Positions 9,060 through 20,600 of a stretch of DNA of 64,000 nt are shown one piece after another. The stretch is from Utricularia gibba. Lineage: Eukaryota; Streptophyta; Magnoliopsida; Lamiales; Lentibulariaceae. The position numbers were made by a program, and so were the translations under genes. The notes beneath the pieces are model-generated. The model was not told the origin of the DNA, ran no database searches, and worked only from the letters and a program-made list of their open reading frames with translations. Numbering within the stretch: the stretch's first letter is position 1; each line of letters opens with the position of its first letter. The stretch spans positions 1,674,001-1,738,000 of the forward strand of contig NEEC01000011.1 of NCBI GenBank assembly GCA_002189035.1. The letters are read 5' to 3'.

Positions 9060-11007
9060 CAAATGATGAACAGGAAACCAGAACTAGTTATCAGCTTGCA
9101 CAGCTGGCAACTAAGACGGCAAAAGTGGAGAGCTTGTTCTAACTCTCTGAAACCAAATTCCTAGCTCAGATGCTAACTGTGTTCTATCCACAGTAACATG
9201 AATAACCGATAAAAACGAACACCTAATCTACCACCCTCTGAAAAGGAAAAATGACTAACACTCCAGAAAATTTCGGCAGCTCAGAGAGAGATAGAGAGGA
9301 ACTAGGACACAACTACATGGAGAACGTCATGAATGATTTCTTGACACGCGTCCAATCACAATCTGCAATCCGAAAAAATCCAGATAGTCAGAAAACAATT
9401 CTATAAACGAAGCAAAAAAGGAAAATTTAATGAAGCTTTCAGAAGGAAACACCCAAAAAAAAGCCTGTATTACTCAAATACCACGTTTGCTATACAGATT
9501 AGCATCCTATTACTATCCACCCAAAATATTTTACTCGTTAACTATGAAAGGCATCATGTGACAATGAAATAATTGGAAATTTTATCAACCATCAAAGTTG
9601 AAAAAGACTCTTGTAGTAAAATATGCTTGAAGCACAGAAGTTTCAGCCCAGCTCTTTCTGAATTTCAAGTTCACGCTCACCCAAAAGTGAAGAAACCGAA
9701 CAATTCAAAAGTCACACCACTCAAACACGCAGTACACCGCAAATCTTCAGATCCGACCAGGGATAAAAGAATTACAAGAGTTTACTACCTTTCCAACCGC
9801 TCATTGCAGCAACTTGAGCCTATACTACCCGAAACACGTTAATCAACGCACCCGCATGCAAAATCAGAATTAGAGAACTCCAGTCAATTAGAAAAAACGC
9901 AGAAGGTACATGAATCAAAAGAATCAAGCAACATCCTGAAAATCTAACTCAAGGATTAGCCAGATCTGAAGAAACCACGCTTCTACTCGTCTTTCCGTAC
10001 CAATTCTACGACAAGGACCACCAGTTCCCCAGCGCGAATCAAGCAAACAGAACCAACGGCTAGGATCCGATTCCGGCAATCTACTCGCTGTGCATCACCA
10101 CCGAAACCCTCTCCGCCACTCTCCGGCTCACGCTCGACTGCTCCCTTGTCCCAGAGCAATAGATACCGAATGACATTTATCCACACGCGCGCGATCTATT
10201 TGCATTATATTTTAAAGTGATTGTTTTTAATTTTAAATCTTATAATCTTTATATTAATAAATTATGAATATATATGAATCTTTATTTTGGTTATTAAATA
10301 AGAGATTAATTAGAAATATTATTTTACTCAATTTTTATCGTTTTTAAAAACACATTTACATCATGAAATTAAATTATATAATAATTTAATATATTAAACT
10401 TTACAATATATATTTTATTTTGTTCCATTTTATAATATAATTTCATTCTATCAATCAAATAATTTTATAATCAAAAAATTAATTATGTTCACATAATTTC
10501 AAAATTGATTCTATTATATATAATATGAAGCATAGAACAGACTCATATAATTCATGTTTGAAAAACAGAATGAATCCATTTTATGGTTTAATCATGTATT
10601 TAGTTTAAAATTATTTATAATGTATTATATTAATTAAAATTTAAGTATATTTTAAAATATATTTTTTAAAAAACTATTACCTAAACAGATTGAACATATT
10701 CTCCAGTTTAGTTATGAGTTTTAGATAATTTTAAATTGATCCATAGTTTTAAAATATCTCAAAATCGCCTTCGGATTTGCTTGGTTTCTGTGTGCTTGCT
10801 GGGCCCAAACCTCCATATTTTGGGCCCATGGGGTACATGGGGCTCCATTTCCATTTATTAATAATAGAAGGCCCATTTTATTTTGAAAAGTGATGCTTAT
10901 ATAAAATAATTTTAAAAAAGTAATAATAAATCTCAAATCACACACTCAGTGTGTAACTACGTATATCAACTCAGGGTTGTATCTACACAACAAGACTAGA
11001 GAAGAGA
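9060..11007. other. Probable 5' region of the PI4K-gamma pseudogene, then AT-rich spacer
   Basis: 9.06-9.95 kb looks like transcribed leader or intron. 9980-10160 is a GC-richer patch that ends abruptly at AT-rich DNA (10200), as expected for a first non-coding exon plus start site on the minus strand. 10200-10780 is AT-rich. Three TGGGCC/GGCCCA motifs lie at about 10799-10875. The 67-codon minus-strand frame in the patch has no recognisable similarity. Confidence 0.4.
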
Positions 11008-12489
11008 CTAAAATCCGCAGCAAAAGAGCCCTGATCTCCATCCTCTGTGCTTCCTGTAATTTCGCCGATCGGCTTTCGCCATTCTTACTGGGCTGCTATT
11101 CCATTCGGACGGTAGTCTGCAAGCAAGCGAATAGTGTTGTTAGAACATGGAACTCGTCGAGATGATGAAAAAGCAAGAAGCTTTACATCGGGAAAGCGAA
11201 TGATCTTCCACTCATACTGCCGTCTGAGCGCATGGAGACGCTGCCGGAAGGAGCTATCGGACCAGTGTATGTTATGTGCCTGGCGGAGGAGAAGCTCCGG
11301 TCTCCGACGTCAGGGTCGGGAGCTGGGTCTTTCAATGGGTTCACATTTTCGTCTTTCAGAACATGCAAAGCAGGCGCTTGACCTTCTTTGTTTTCCCTGT
11401 CGTCTTCGAAACTACCGTCGGATGTCGATATATTTGCAGAAATCTGGGAAGCACAAAACATTAAACATGTAAGTTTCAATCAATTGGGAAACCACCCATG
11501 TCAATGTCAGTCCCAACCTGACTCGAAAGTTGAGTGAATTCGGTTCTCTCGATGTCTGAGATTGCAGCAGCTAAGGATTGCTCTTTGTCTTCTTGATCGG
11601 GAAGCTTGTTGGCTAAGAGTGTCTCTCCCTTCAAACTCCTGGATACATCCACCAGCTCAGATTTCGACTCATCTTTCTCTGAAATGCTACTCTGTCCAGT
11701 GGAGCTTCCTTGGGATCCCGGACTCTGGCCATCAATGTTACCATTGCTCCCATCATCATTAGCAGGAGCGCCCTCAGCCGACGAGCTGATAAGATTTTCC
11801 GATAACGGAAGTTCCGCAGCAGATCCACCTTCAGTGACTCTATGCCTTTCCTTGTCCAGAGAATCTGCATATAAATCCTCTGGGAATCGATCAGTTGTCC
11901 CTTTGCTGGGGACTATCGAAGGGGCTGTATCACTTCCTACGTTTCGTTTGTCAGCATCAGTTGCAGAATCATTGACTCCAGTCTCGGTCTCTGGACTACG
12001 CTTAACATTACATTCCTCATGCGATTTAGCAAACAACGAGCTTGAATCCTTCTCTGTGCTCGCCCCAAGTGCATCCCCATTTGGACGCTCAGTTTCTGAA
12101 GACTCCCTTCTTCCATTGTCAATCCCAACAGAAAAGCTGGTGACAAAAGGGTTCCATGTCGCGGCATCTCTTCTTTCGAACTCAATAAACGGCACAAACA
12201 GACGCCCACTACGCTCATCATTCAACTGCCATGCTTCCTTACCTTCAGATGCACAGGAATTAACTTCCCCCCAGTAACTTCCATGACTGTAAGAAATTGT
12301 CTTCTGATTCCCCTTCATCCTCATGTTGTGCTCAGGTGGATCGTAGATGCTGCCATTGTGAACTAGATAGTTGGTTAAACCGTCACTAGTCATCAGACCA
12401 ACCCATGGAAACAAAGATACTCACCTTGAATTTTGCTTCACTTCACTGGGGAGGGATCGAAGAATCTGCAGGAGCTGCGAGGTTGGCAT
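11008..12489 (-). CDS. SRP40-like / gar2-like plant protein of unknown function, with in-frame TGA
   Basis: Three coding exons fit: 12489-11518, 11443-11187 and 11116-11008, with introns of 74 and 70 bp. Splicing restores a C-terminus typical of the plant 'suppressor SRP40-like' family: RSFAFPILPSEWNSSPVRMA, then KADRR, RKHRGWRSG and LFCCGF. The middle is low-complexity, acidic and serine-rich. The proposed start is the ATG at 12489 (MPTSQLLQILRSLPSEVKQN), 3 bases after a good acceptor (ttcccag). Codon 23 is TGA (12423-12421), inside a perfect splice donor CAAG|GTGAGT, but the frame simply continues beyond it (FPWVGLMTSDGLTNYLVHNG) and no usable acceptor follows within a normal intron distance. 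Either translation starts downstream (ATG at 12396), or the upstream exon joins elsewhere, or the TGA is a lesion. The function is unknown; the tail is basic. Confidence 0.72.
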
Positions 12490-13790
12490 TCTACTGGGAA
12501 CTGAATCAACACCTTCAGACAATGTAAATAAAGATAAGAAGGAAGCCATAAGTTTGAAAAATGGAGGCATGCCTCTGTCATAAAGGAAGAGGCAGTAAAA
12601 GGATCACGAAAGAGATGCTCTTGTAGCTCAACCGTTTCTGCATTTACAGACTAACAAGCCAAAAATGTTAAACTCCAAAGAAGGTTCTCTACTTCATAAT
12701 GACGAACTGGCTCAATCAGAAAATAGGTAAACAGAACGGCAACATGAGGCACATAAACAGCAAACCAGTAATAACAGGATACTGTTAAACAGGGGTACAT
12801 AAACAGCAAACTAGATTCAAGTTTGGAATAACATTGGCTCCCATGGTGGCAGTAAAACATACCAATGTTTGGTGGGGAAAAAAACCCAAACAGGAAAGCA
12901 TATGACAACAAAGAACAAGACCACGAGAATTTTCTTTTGTCCAATGTTTTGGGGAAGACGACAAGAAGGTGTCACCACTTTCGAAGGAACAGCACTTACC
13001 ATCTACAGCATAAAGTGCACTCTTTTTTAACCTACATGCTCTTTGATTTAGCCCCTTCATTTGCCCTTTGCTCTCTATTTCACATCACGGGTTAAACCCA
13101 TGTTTTCCTCGGATTTCGAGCAACCCCATGTCGGAAAAATATGGGTAACACGCCTATCGCCTAGATCTACTTCAAAAAATTTGAAGTTTTTAAGAGTAAA
13201 AGCAAACATTAGAGACAAATATCAACGATTTTATCTGATCCCTAAAAGCCCATTTCCCGAAAGAAGAAGAAAAGCATACAGCATCCTCTAAATGAAGATC
13301 TCGAATCACCTTTTCTTCCGCAAACTTTCTCCCTTTTCCTCCAACGAGAATCAAAGTCTTCAATGTAGAAGAGTAAACCAGAAAAATTCCATCAACAAAA
13401 CAGCAACTAGACGAATACCCACATAAAAAATCCAAACGAGATCCAGTCGGAAGTGGGAAAATGCGTTAAACCCACAGAAGTGTACTCATATTCAGAGACA
13501 GATACAACTCACGACGGCTACACAGTACGCTGCGTGCCAGCAAATGGGGAGTTGAAAGAGAGTGAGGTTTTTTTTAAGCTCCAGTTGCGTCGGAAAATTT
13601 ATGGCGACCCAGAGAGACCATAAAATTTTTTTTCCGTTCCAACGGAGAGATTTCGGGGAATGAATTTTACGGTTGGATGATTGACAACGTTTTAACAGAG
13701 CATTAAACGCACAGATGAAGATGAAGCTGAAAAGATATACATACATTTACTTACACGCAGACAGAGACCGCTCCCACCTCTGATCAGGCA
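12490..13790 (-). other. Likely 5'-UTR exons and introns of the SRP40-like gene
   Basis: Minus-strand splice donors occur at 12999 (ATG|GTAAGTGC) and about 13512 (GTC|GTGAGTTG), and an acceptor lies at about 12493. This suggests one or two non-coding exons, with transcription starting near 13.6-13.8 kb. No long reading frame is present; the frame ending at 13000 would be a 20-codon upstream ORF. Confidence 0.4.
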
Positions 13791-15956
13791 GCGCTCTGGA
13801 AATTAATGTTTGCGTTGGAGTCTCGTTTCTCTCAGGAAACTTTATTCACTGTTTTTCTTTTTTTTCTCTTTTCAATTCATGGAAACCTAGATCCTCCCTC
13901 TTCCTCCTCCTCCTCCACCCATGGCCGGAACTCCATAGCCATTTCTTCCACCCCAAACATACCAACCCCAAGCAAACACGTGTCTCATAAGGTTTATTTG
14001 TTTTCTTTTTATTTATCTTGGTTTTAGTATTTTAATTAATTCTATTTTACAATATAAATTATAATTTTAATTGATACAAATATTAATATTATAATAATGA
14101 AATAAAGATATAAATTATTTTATAATACTTATATATACTTATTTTTATTTTTTATTGATTTAAATTCGTTTTTAAAACAGTAACCCACACAACCCAATTA
14201 TTTACTTGTGTACTCATTTTTGTTTTTCACCATATATTTTATGAATATTTCTATTATCATTCTATTTTTATTTTTCATCTACCGGTGTACGGATGGGAAT
14301 AGTGGTTCATATGACGTGGCGTTCTTTGATTCGTCAAAGCATGAAAAGACGGAATGGGGTGGGGTGGGACGGTTGCCGTACGCTGTAGGTCATTGGGCTT
14401 GTTGGATCAAACATTATCTAGAGACATTATTACTACCTTTCCAGCAGCAAATAATGAGGTAATATGTCAATTAGAAAATAAATAATTATTAAAAATAAAC
14501 ATTGAATAATTTTACGTATTTATTTATAAATAATGTATGATGGGCCTTTTCCTTTTGGTTTATTTTTGGGCTTTGTTATATTAATGGGCCGGGACTCAGA
14601 TATCAAATATTTCTACTTCAAAAAGAGAGAATAAGAAGTTTATAAAAAAAACTATATATACTAAATTTTTATTAAAATTATTTTAAAAATAGAAGCAATA
14701 TACTCTAAAATTCGTTTATCAATTAGACAATTTTGGTCCTATTTTTATAATTAACCTTTAGTGTCAAAAGTCCCTATGTTTGGGATAATATTAAAACTTA
14801 ATCCTCGCTATTTGAAAAAAAAATTTGCATTTCATTAGTATTGGTAAACTTATTTTTTACTATTTAATATATCACACATGTTTAGTTTCTAATGTGTTTA
14901 CATTAAAAATTGTTGTTTTCATTATTTCAATAATCGATATAATTGATCTCTACTATTTTAAAATCAATCATGTTTAATCTTATTATTTAATAAAATTGAC
15001 ATTCAAGAAGCATGGTTATAGTATCTTATATTAGTTACGGATATTTGAGGAGAGGACTTAAATAGAAGTATATTCTATAATCTTGTATGGGTCCTATTTG
15101 CAGGAAAAAGAATGAATATAAAATCGCAATAATTGAATGTATGAAGTGAATAATATTGTACAAATTAAGAATAGGTCATTATATTTTATATCAAAACCAA
15201 ATTCAAACTAGTGTCAATGGTGGATAAAGGATACTCAACAAAGATGTTATGTATTTAAAATGGGGAAAATGTTGGATAAAATATCTATTGACAATATCTC
15301 ATATTGATTATTTATAAAAGAGATAACATGTTTAAAAAAATAAAATGATACTTTTAATCTTATATAAATAATTTCTAATTTCTACTTTCAATCCAAAGGC
15401 CCTGTCCATACCAATTACAAAAAACAATGCATATCATTTGCGTCAATTGTTTTATCGAAATGACAAGGATTAATTTTGTATGCCAACTTTTGGAACAATG
15501 AGAATAGATTATATTCGGTATTGAAATGATTAGAATGGATTATTCAAATAATCAAAATTAAGAATATTTGACATTAAGGCAAACAATAGGAAGTATCCTC
15601 GCAATTATCCCTTGTCATAACAATGGAAGAAACACCGTTTTACATTGCTCTCTGCTTTCTATATATATGTATCAAGAAATTAAGATACAACTGGGCAACA
15701 TTATTTCAGGAAAACAACATCAACTTGAGAGATCCCAACACTGGGAGGAATCATTGACACCAAAAGTTTCTGGTCATCATCAGCTCACTCTCCCCAACAA
15801 GCTCTTCATGTCTCTCATTCCTCTGTGAGAATCAGTTAGCATGCACATACATATACGCAGACATGGATATGCACATCTTGCTTTAAGTAACTGAAGATGG
15901 ATTACCTTGTAAGCATCGTTGTCGCCTGGGGCGCCTGGTTGTTTTCCCCCACCCTG
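13791..15956. other. AT-rich intergenic region and DUF863 3' flank
   Basis: 14.0-14.3 and 14.45-15.55 kb are AT-rich. 14280-14410 is a short GC-richer stretch in an 84-codon frame (14208-14462) without recognisable similarity. TGGGCC/TGGGCT motifs occur near 14540-14590. 15.57-15.95 kb looks like 3'-UTR of the DUF863 gene. Confidence 0.45.
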
Positions 15957-18900
15957 TTAAACTTGTGTCTTCGGAGCCTGGTTCGATGAAGGTAAGTTTC
16001 TGGTGGGTGGTGGTGGAGCAGGGATGATGGTACATGGCGGGGAAGAGTCGATTACAGCTCGCTTCCTTCCTCGGCCGCTGTTGCTTCGGCCTCCATTTCG
16101 TCTTGCTAATCCTGGACTCCAACAGTGTCCCATGCCTCGCATTAGGCTTCCAAATATCTGAAGATCCTCTGTCATTTCATGCCTGGATAGTGATGTAAGA
16201 CCGGGGAGAATGTCTCGTTGGAAGTCCCTCCGGGGACGGCCTCTTCGTGCTTGTCCCCTTCTTGGTCTGCCTGCTGAACCATTGGCCGGTGCTGTGTCTT
16301 CCATGTTCTGGACCTGAAGTGGAAATGGCTTCAGCAGGTATTGTTCTTCTGCTGTTTCTTCGAGCTGAAGCGTCATGGCCTCAAACTCATCCATTTCCTG
16401 GCCCTTGCTGGTTGTGTTCCCTTCCCCCATTTCCAAAGCATTGACAGCATCCGCAAACAAGATGAGGGATTCTGTCAAAGAAACTTGGGATGCAGAGAAG
16501 GCGTCTTCATTAAGCGTAGGCAGCCTCACAGAGGAGGATATTTCAAGCAAAAGCTCGACTGCTTTTCTGAAAACTTCATCCTGCACATCATCATTCCCAA
16601 CTGATATATGAACTTGCTCACTTTCCTTGAACAACTGATCATCTTCTTCGCACTCCAGCAAGCAAGGTGCCTCCAGATCTATCTCCAACCTCGTCCTCCT
16701 GGTGCCGGAACAGATTCGTTGATCGTCTTGCGCCGGTAAATGTTCACAATACTCAGCACTTGCGTTCAAGTCAATGAACTCTCTCACAGGCTGCTCTTCT
16801 GCATTCATCTCATCAGGATCACAGGCTACATTTATATCTATCATTCTTTTCTTCAGGCAACTGGCGCCCTTCCCTCGAAGCTGGCTGAGGTTGAAGCAAC
16901 TGATGATAGCTCATATTCTTGTGGATGCCGATCGAAAATGGGGAACCCCATGATTTTTTCCACAGGCTTGATCTCAGCAATCTCATTTTCCTGTCCAGTC
17001 TTTGAGTTGCTCGCTGAAATGGTGAATGTTGGATTAGCAATCCCATTTGTTTCATTCTTCCCCCATAAATTACTGGGAGATGCTGCTTCACTGACCCAGA
17101 TTGGCTTCGGTTTAAGCCACGGCAGAGCTGGAGTATGCCGCACACGCTCACACTTGTTCACTGCCACATTCCGATCCTCCAGAATCACAACTTCATCGGA
17201 GGGGCTCCGAGCAACTTCTTCGTTTAAGTCGATGGGCATTGCAGGAGACTTCCCTTCTAGATAATAGGATGGCTTCAAGCACTCTGAAGCTACACTGTTG
17301 AACCTGCTAAAGTGAGGAAAACTGAATCCATGTGGCTGAACGTTGATCCGTTGATCTTTGGAACCTGAGGATGAGCCATGGTAAAATCCATTTGAAGTGA
17401 ACTCGCTCGGTAGAGCAGGATTCATCCTTGAACTAGAGATAGCAAACATCTTTCTGGAAAACTGATCCTGGCTCTGAGGCAGAGGCTCCGAAACCGGGTT
17501 CGATATATTGTGTCGACCAAAGCCATTACTGGGCTTTGCCCAAGACAGCATGGTGGGAGCCTGTGCACTTGAAAAAGAACTTAAGAATGGGAATGCAGAA
17601 GCGCTGTGAGAACCTTCACTTGCCAAGTAGCCATTAAAGGAGCCAGAGGAATCATGGTTTCGACTGGAAGATTCAAAGGCATGCCTGATCCCCCTCTCCA
17701 CATATCTTCTTCCTTGCCATAGCTAATAGAGTGTACAGAAGGCATATGAGCATGAGCCGGTGTGCCATGATGAAAATGTGAATAGAACGGAGGTCTATCC
17801 TGCTGATTACTTTGTGGAAGAGAATCAACTACGCCCCTTGAAAAACCTGTATGGTTAGGATCATGAACACGGTTGTAGTTGCAGAAGAGAGAAAGGAAAC
17901 ACAACAGAAAAATGCCATATAAATTAGAGTCTCTAGAGTAACATACCTGGTTCATATGGATGTGAGAGCTGTGGGGTGTTGTGGAGCTTACCATCAGTAG
18001 ATGGGCTGATAAAAAATCCATTTCTCAGATGAGCACTCTCTCCAGAAACACCAAAACCATCAGCTTTCGATTTAGCTTGCTGATTCAAGCTTTTGCCGTC
18101 TGTTTTGTTTTCTGATGTAAAATCAAGAACATGAACTGATGGTGTTGAGGTTCCTTCATTCCGGGCAGGCTCATTAAGATCAACCAACTTAGTGGAGCTC
18201 CTCAAACACAAACTAGACTGTGAAGCATCTCTTGAAGAACCTAAATGGTCAACTAGAAACTTCTTAGGGACATTTTCAGGTACACTGTTTTCTTTTACAT
18301 CTTCACCTTCTTCAGTGTCTAGGTAATCATCAGCAGGAAGGTGAAGATCAAATGTCCTCCTCACCTTCGATGGTCGCCCATTGAAAGTGGGAGCATCTTC
18401 TTTTGGATTTGGCCTACTATGTAAACTCACAGAAGAATTAACAATTTCAGCAGCACTAGGAGCAGACTGTTTTTCCCAGAGAGGAAAGGCTGCTGCATTC
18501 CACTTTGCAACATCTGATTGCAACTGAGGACCTTGAGGGCATGATGATGATGATTGTTCCATTGCAGGTCGAAAGCTACAGAAATCCCTCATTTTTGCTT
18601 CCTCCATCATGTTCCTTTGGATCTGGTAGAGCCGGTGAAGTTCAAAAACCTTCAAGCCAAAATGAAATCACGGAAAAAAGAAAACCTGCTAAGAGTGCTG
18701 TAAGTAATTCCCTCTCAAGTGTAACACATAAAAGGAGGTGAACTTAGTTCAAAAAGTGCTTCAAAATTACCTGATTCTTGAAAACAGCTTCATGTTCAAG
18801 CATTTTCTGCTTCAAGGCATCTCTTTCATGTTCTGGATAGCAATCTCCAGTCCCTTGTAGGTGTCCATTGTTATACTTCAAAAATGGTGCTGATTTATCA

Positions 18901-19001
18901 CCATAAAAACGAGACCAACTACTACTGCTTGAATCGTCGTTCACGTCTCTCATAGAGCAACACCCCCTCAAGTAGCTTTCACAGTGAACTTCTGCACCCA
19001 T
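15957..19001 (-). CDS. DUF863 family protein, two apparent one-base deletions
   Basis: A plant-specific family of unknown biochemical role. Exons: 19001-18771, 18649-17947 and 17846-15957 (introns 121 and 100 bp). The family N-terminus is clear (MGAEVHCESYLRGCCSMRDV, then AVFKNQ|VFELHRLYQIQRN across intron 1). Repeated DLN motifs (LVDLNEPA, PIDLNEEVA, FIDLNASAE, IDINVACD) and a basic, AT-hook-like GRPRRGQARRGRPRRD near the C-terminus suggest a nuclear protein. In exon 3 the frame breaks twice: at a G5 run (17690-17694, after DMWRG) and at a G3 run (16872-16874, after SASFEG). Each break is cured by exactly one base, and the total then divides by three (941 residues). Everything else is well preserved, so sequencing error is as likely as real damage. 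Confidence 0.85.
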
Positions 19002-20600
19002 TTCTCCCGTGCATTTGTTGATAATTTAGAAGAGAGCAGTGGCTACTCTCTTGTCTGGATACAGCAAACACCTGTTTACAGAGTCCCACATTAAAATTCA
19101 TTTTCAAAATGATACCCCCACATCTCCAGTTTTTTCTAACAAAAACATTTTCACCCAAGGCTTCAACTCCTTTGGAGGTAAAAATAAGCATTTCCTAAAC
19201 CAAAAGGCACCAATAACTCAAGAATTGAAGTACCAGAGGAATAATTGGAGCTGAACCAAAAAAGGCAGCAAAATGTCACGAATATATACCCTTTGGGATA
19301 GTTTCACATCTCGGAGACAAAGCCAAAAGCAAAATGTAAAGGCACAATAGCATCATCAAAATCATAAAAGGAACAGCTGTATTTCTTATGAACAAATCCA
19401 AGGAAAAAGAAACTGCATATCGCCATGTTCTGTTTCTAATCCTAGGGAGCATTTCAAATGAAAGCTGAAATTACACTAAGGATGCACAATATAACAGAGA
19501 AAACAAATGGTATACAAATGCCTTAGGTTCTGGAAACAGCGGAATGAACAATAAATAAGCAAGAGCACTAGATGCTGACAATTACACCAGAAACAAATAT
19601 TGAGATACTGGAGTGTGATCCCACATTAAAATAAAGAACTCATCGATCAATTTCTTAGTCAATCAGCACATCAGGCACATAAGGATACCACTACCCGCAG
19701 AAAAATCAAAAAATGGAAAGGACCAATTTCACCAAAAAGGAGCAGATCACACAAGCAGTTCCTCGTCTTTCTGGGTAAGAGTCAAAGGCAAGTGAATCCT
19801 TGGAAAATAGGCTCTATACAACAAATTACCTCAGACCCACATCCTGATGGATTGAATCATCTACGAGCATCTAGGACTAGCCAGGAATTCAGTACCATCA
19901 TCAACACTCTTTCACACGACAACAGTGATCAAGGACGAGAAGAGAAAAAAAAGGATATAAAAAAGGGAAATGATAAAAGAAGCAAAGGAACAAAAGTAAA
20001 TATTTCTAAAAACCGACAATCGAAACAAAGAAACAATGAAACGGGTGTGTTGGAAATTCCATTGAAGAAGCTCAGATCCTCATGAAAAGTTTAAACTAAA
20101 GAATTTCTTTTGGGGGAGATTTCGTTCGATCTACTGGGCCAACATAATAAACCAGCGAAAGCTTCAAGTGAGAGAGGGTGAAGGCAAAAACCAAAAAAGG
20201 TACAATTTTTACAGATGTAATATATTATTTAATAAGGTTGAAAGAAGGATTGAAATCCCAGATGAAATTTCTCAACGAGAAAACAAATGAAACAACCTCC
20301 ATGAACAGTGACACAAGAAATCCGTCCCTTTACATCATTCTCTCTTTCTCCCTCAATCAAAAGAAGAACAGCACCTTTTTCCATGTGTTAAGGATTTGAT
20401 CATGGAATATAAATTCTGGATTTTTTTAGGGAAAAAAAATGTTGTGATTCTCCACACCTTTCCTGCATTTTGGCCCAGATATTAATTAAGATTTAATACC
20501 CCAATATAACACTGCCCGCGCCCCACCTATAGATACACATCCATACATCACCTCCACCTTCATCATTGACCTTTGAACAATTTATTACCTTTGTGCGAGT
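19002..20600 (-). other. Probable 5'-UTR/intron and promoter of the DUF863 gene
   Basis: The composition stays moderate to 20.6 kb, then drops to AT-rich DNA. The 97-codon plus-strand frame at 19792-20085 is Lys/Asn-rich, has no recognisable similarity and lies antisense to this leader; I do not treat it as a gene. Confidence 0.35.

Noticed and set aside
9983-10186. 67-codon minus-strand frame in the GC-rich leader
   Set aside because: Better explained as a non-coding first exon; no similarity recognised.
11937-12221. Additional minus-strand frame within the SRP40-like exon
   Set aside because: Wrong phase relative to the exon that splices into the conserved C-terminus.
11606-12277. 223-codon plus-strand frame
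   Set aside because: It lies fully antisense to the SRP40-like coding exon and reads as its Ser/Leu-rich complement.
12384-12423. 39-bp intron removing the TGA (GTGAGT to ctgatgactag)
   Set aside because: It keeps the frame, but 39 bp is shorter than plant introns normally allow.
16740-17264. 174-codon plus-strand frame
   Set aside because: Antisense shadow of the DUF863 exon 3.
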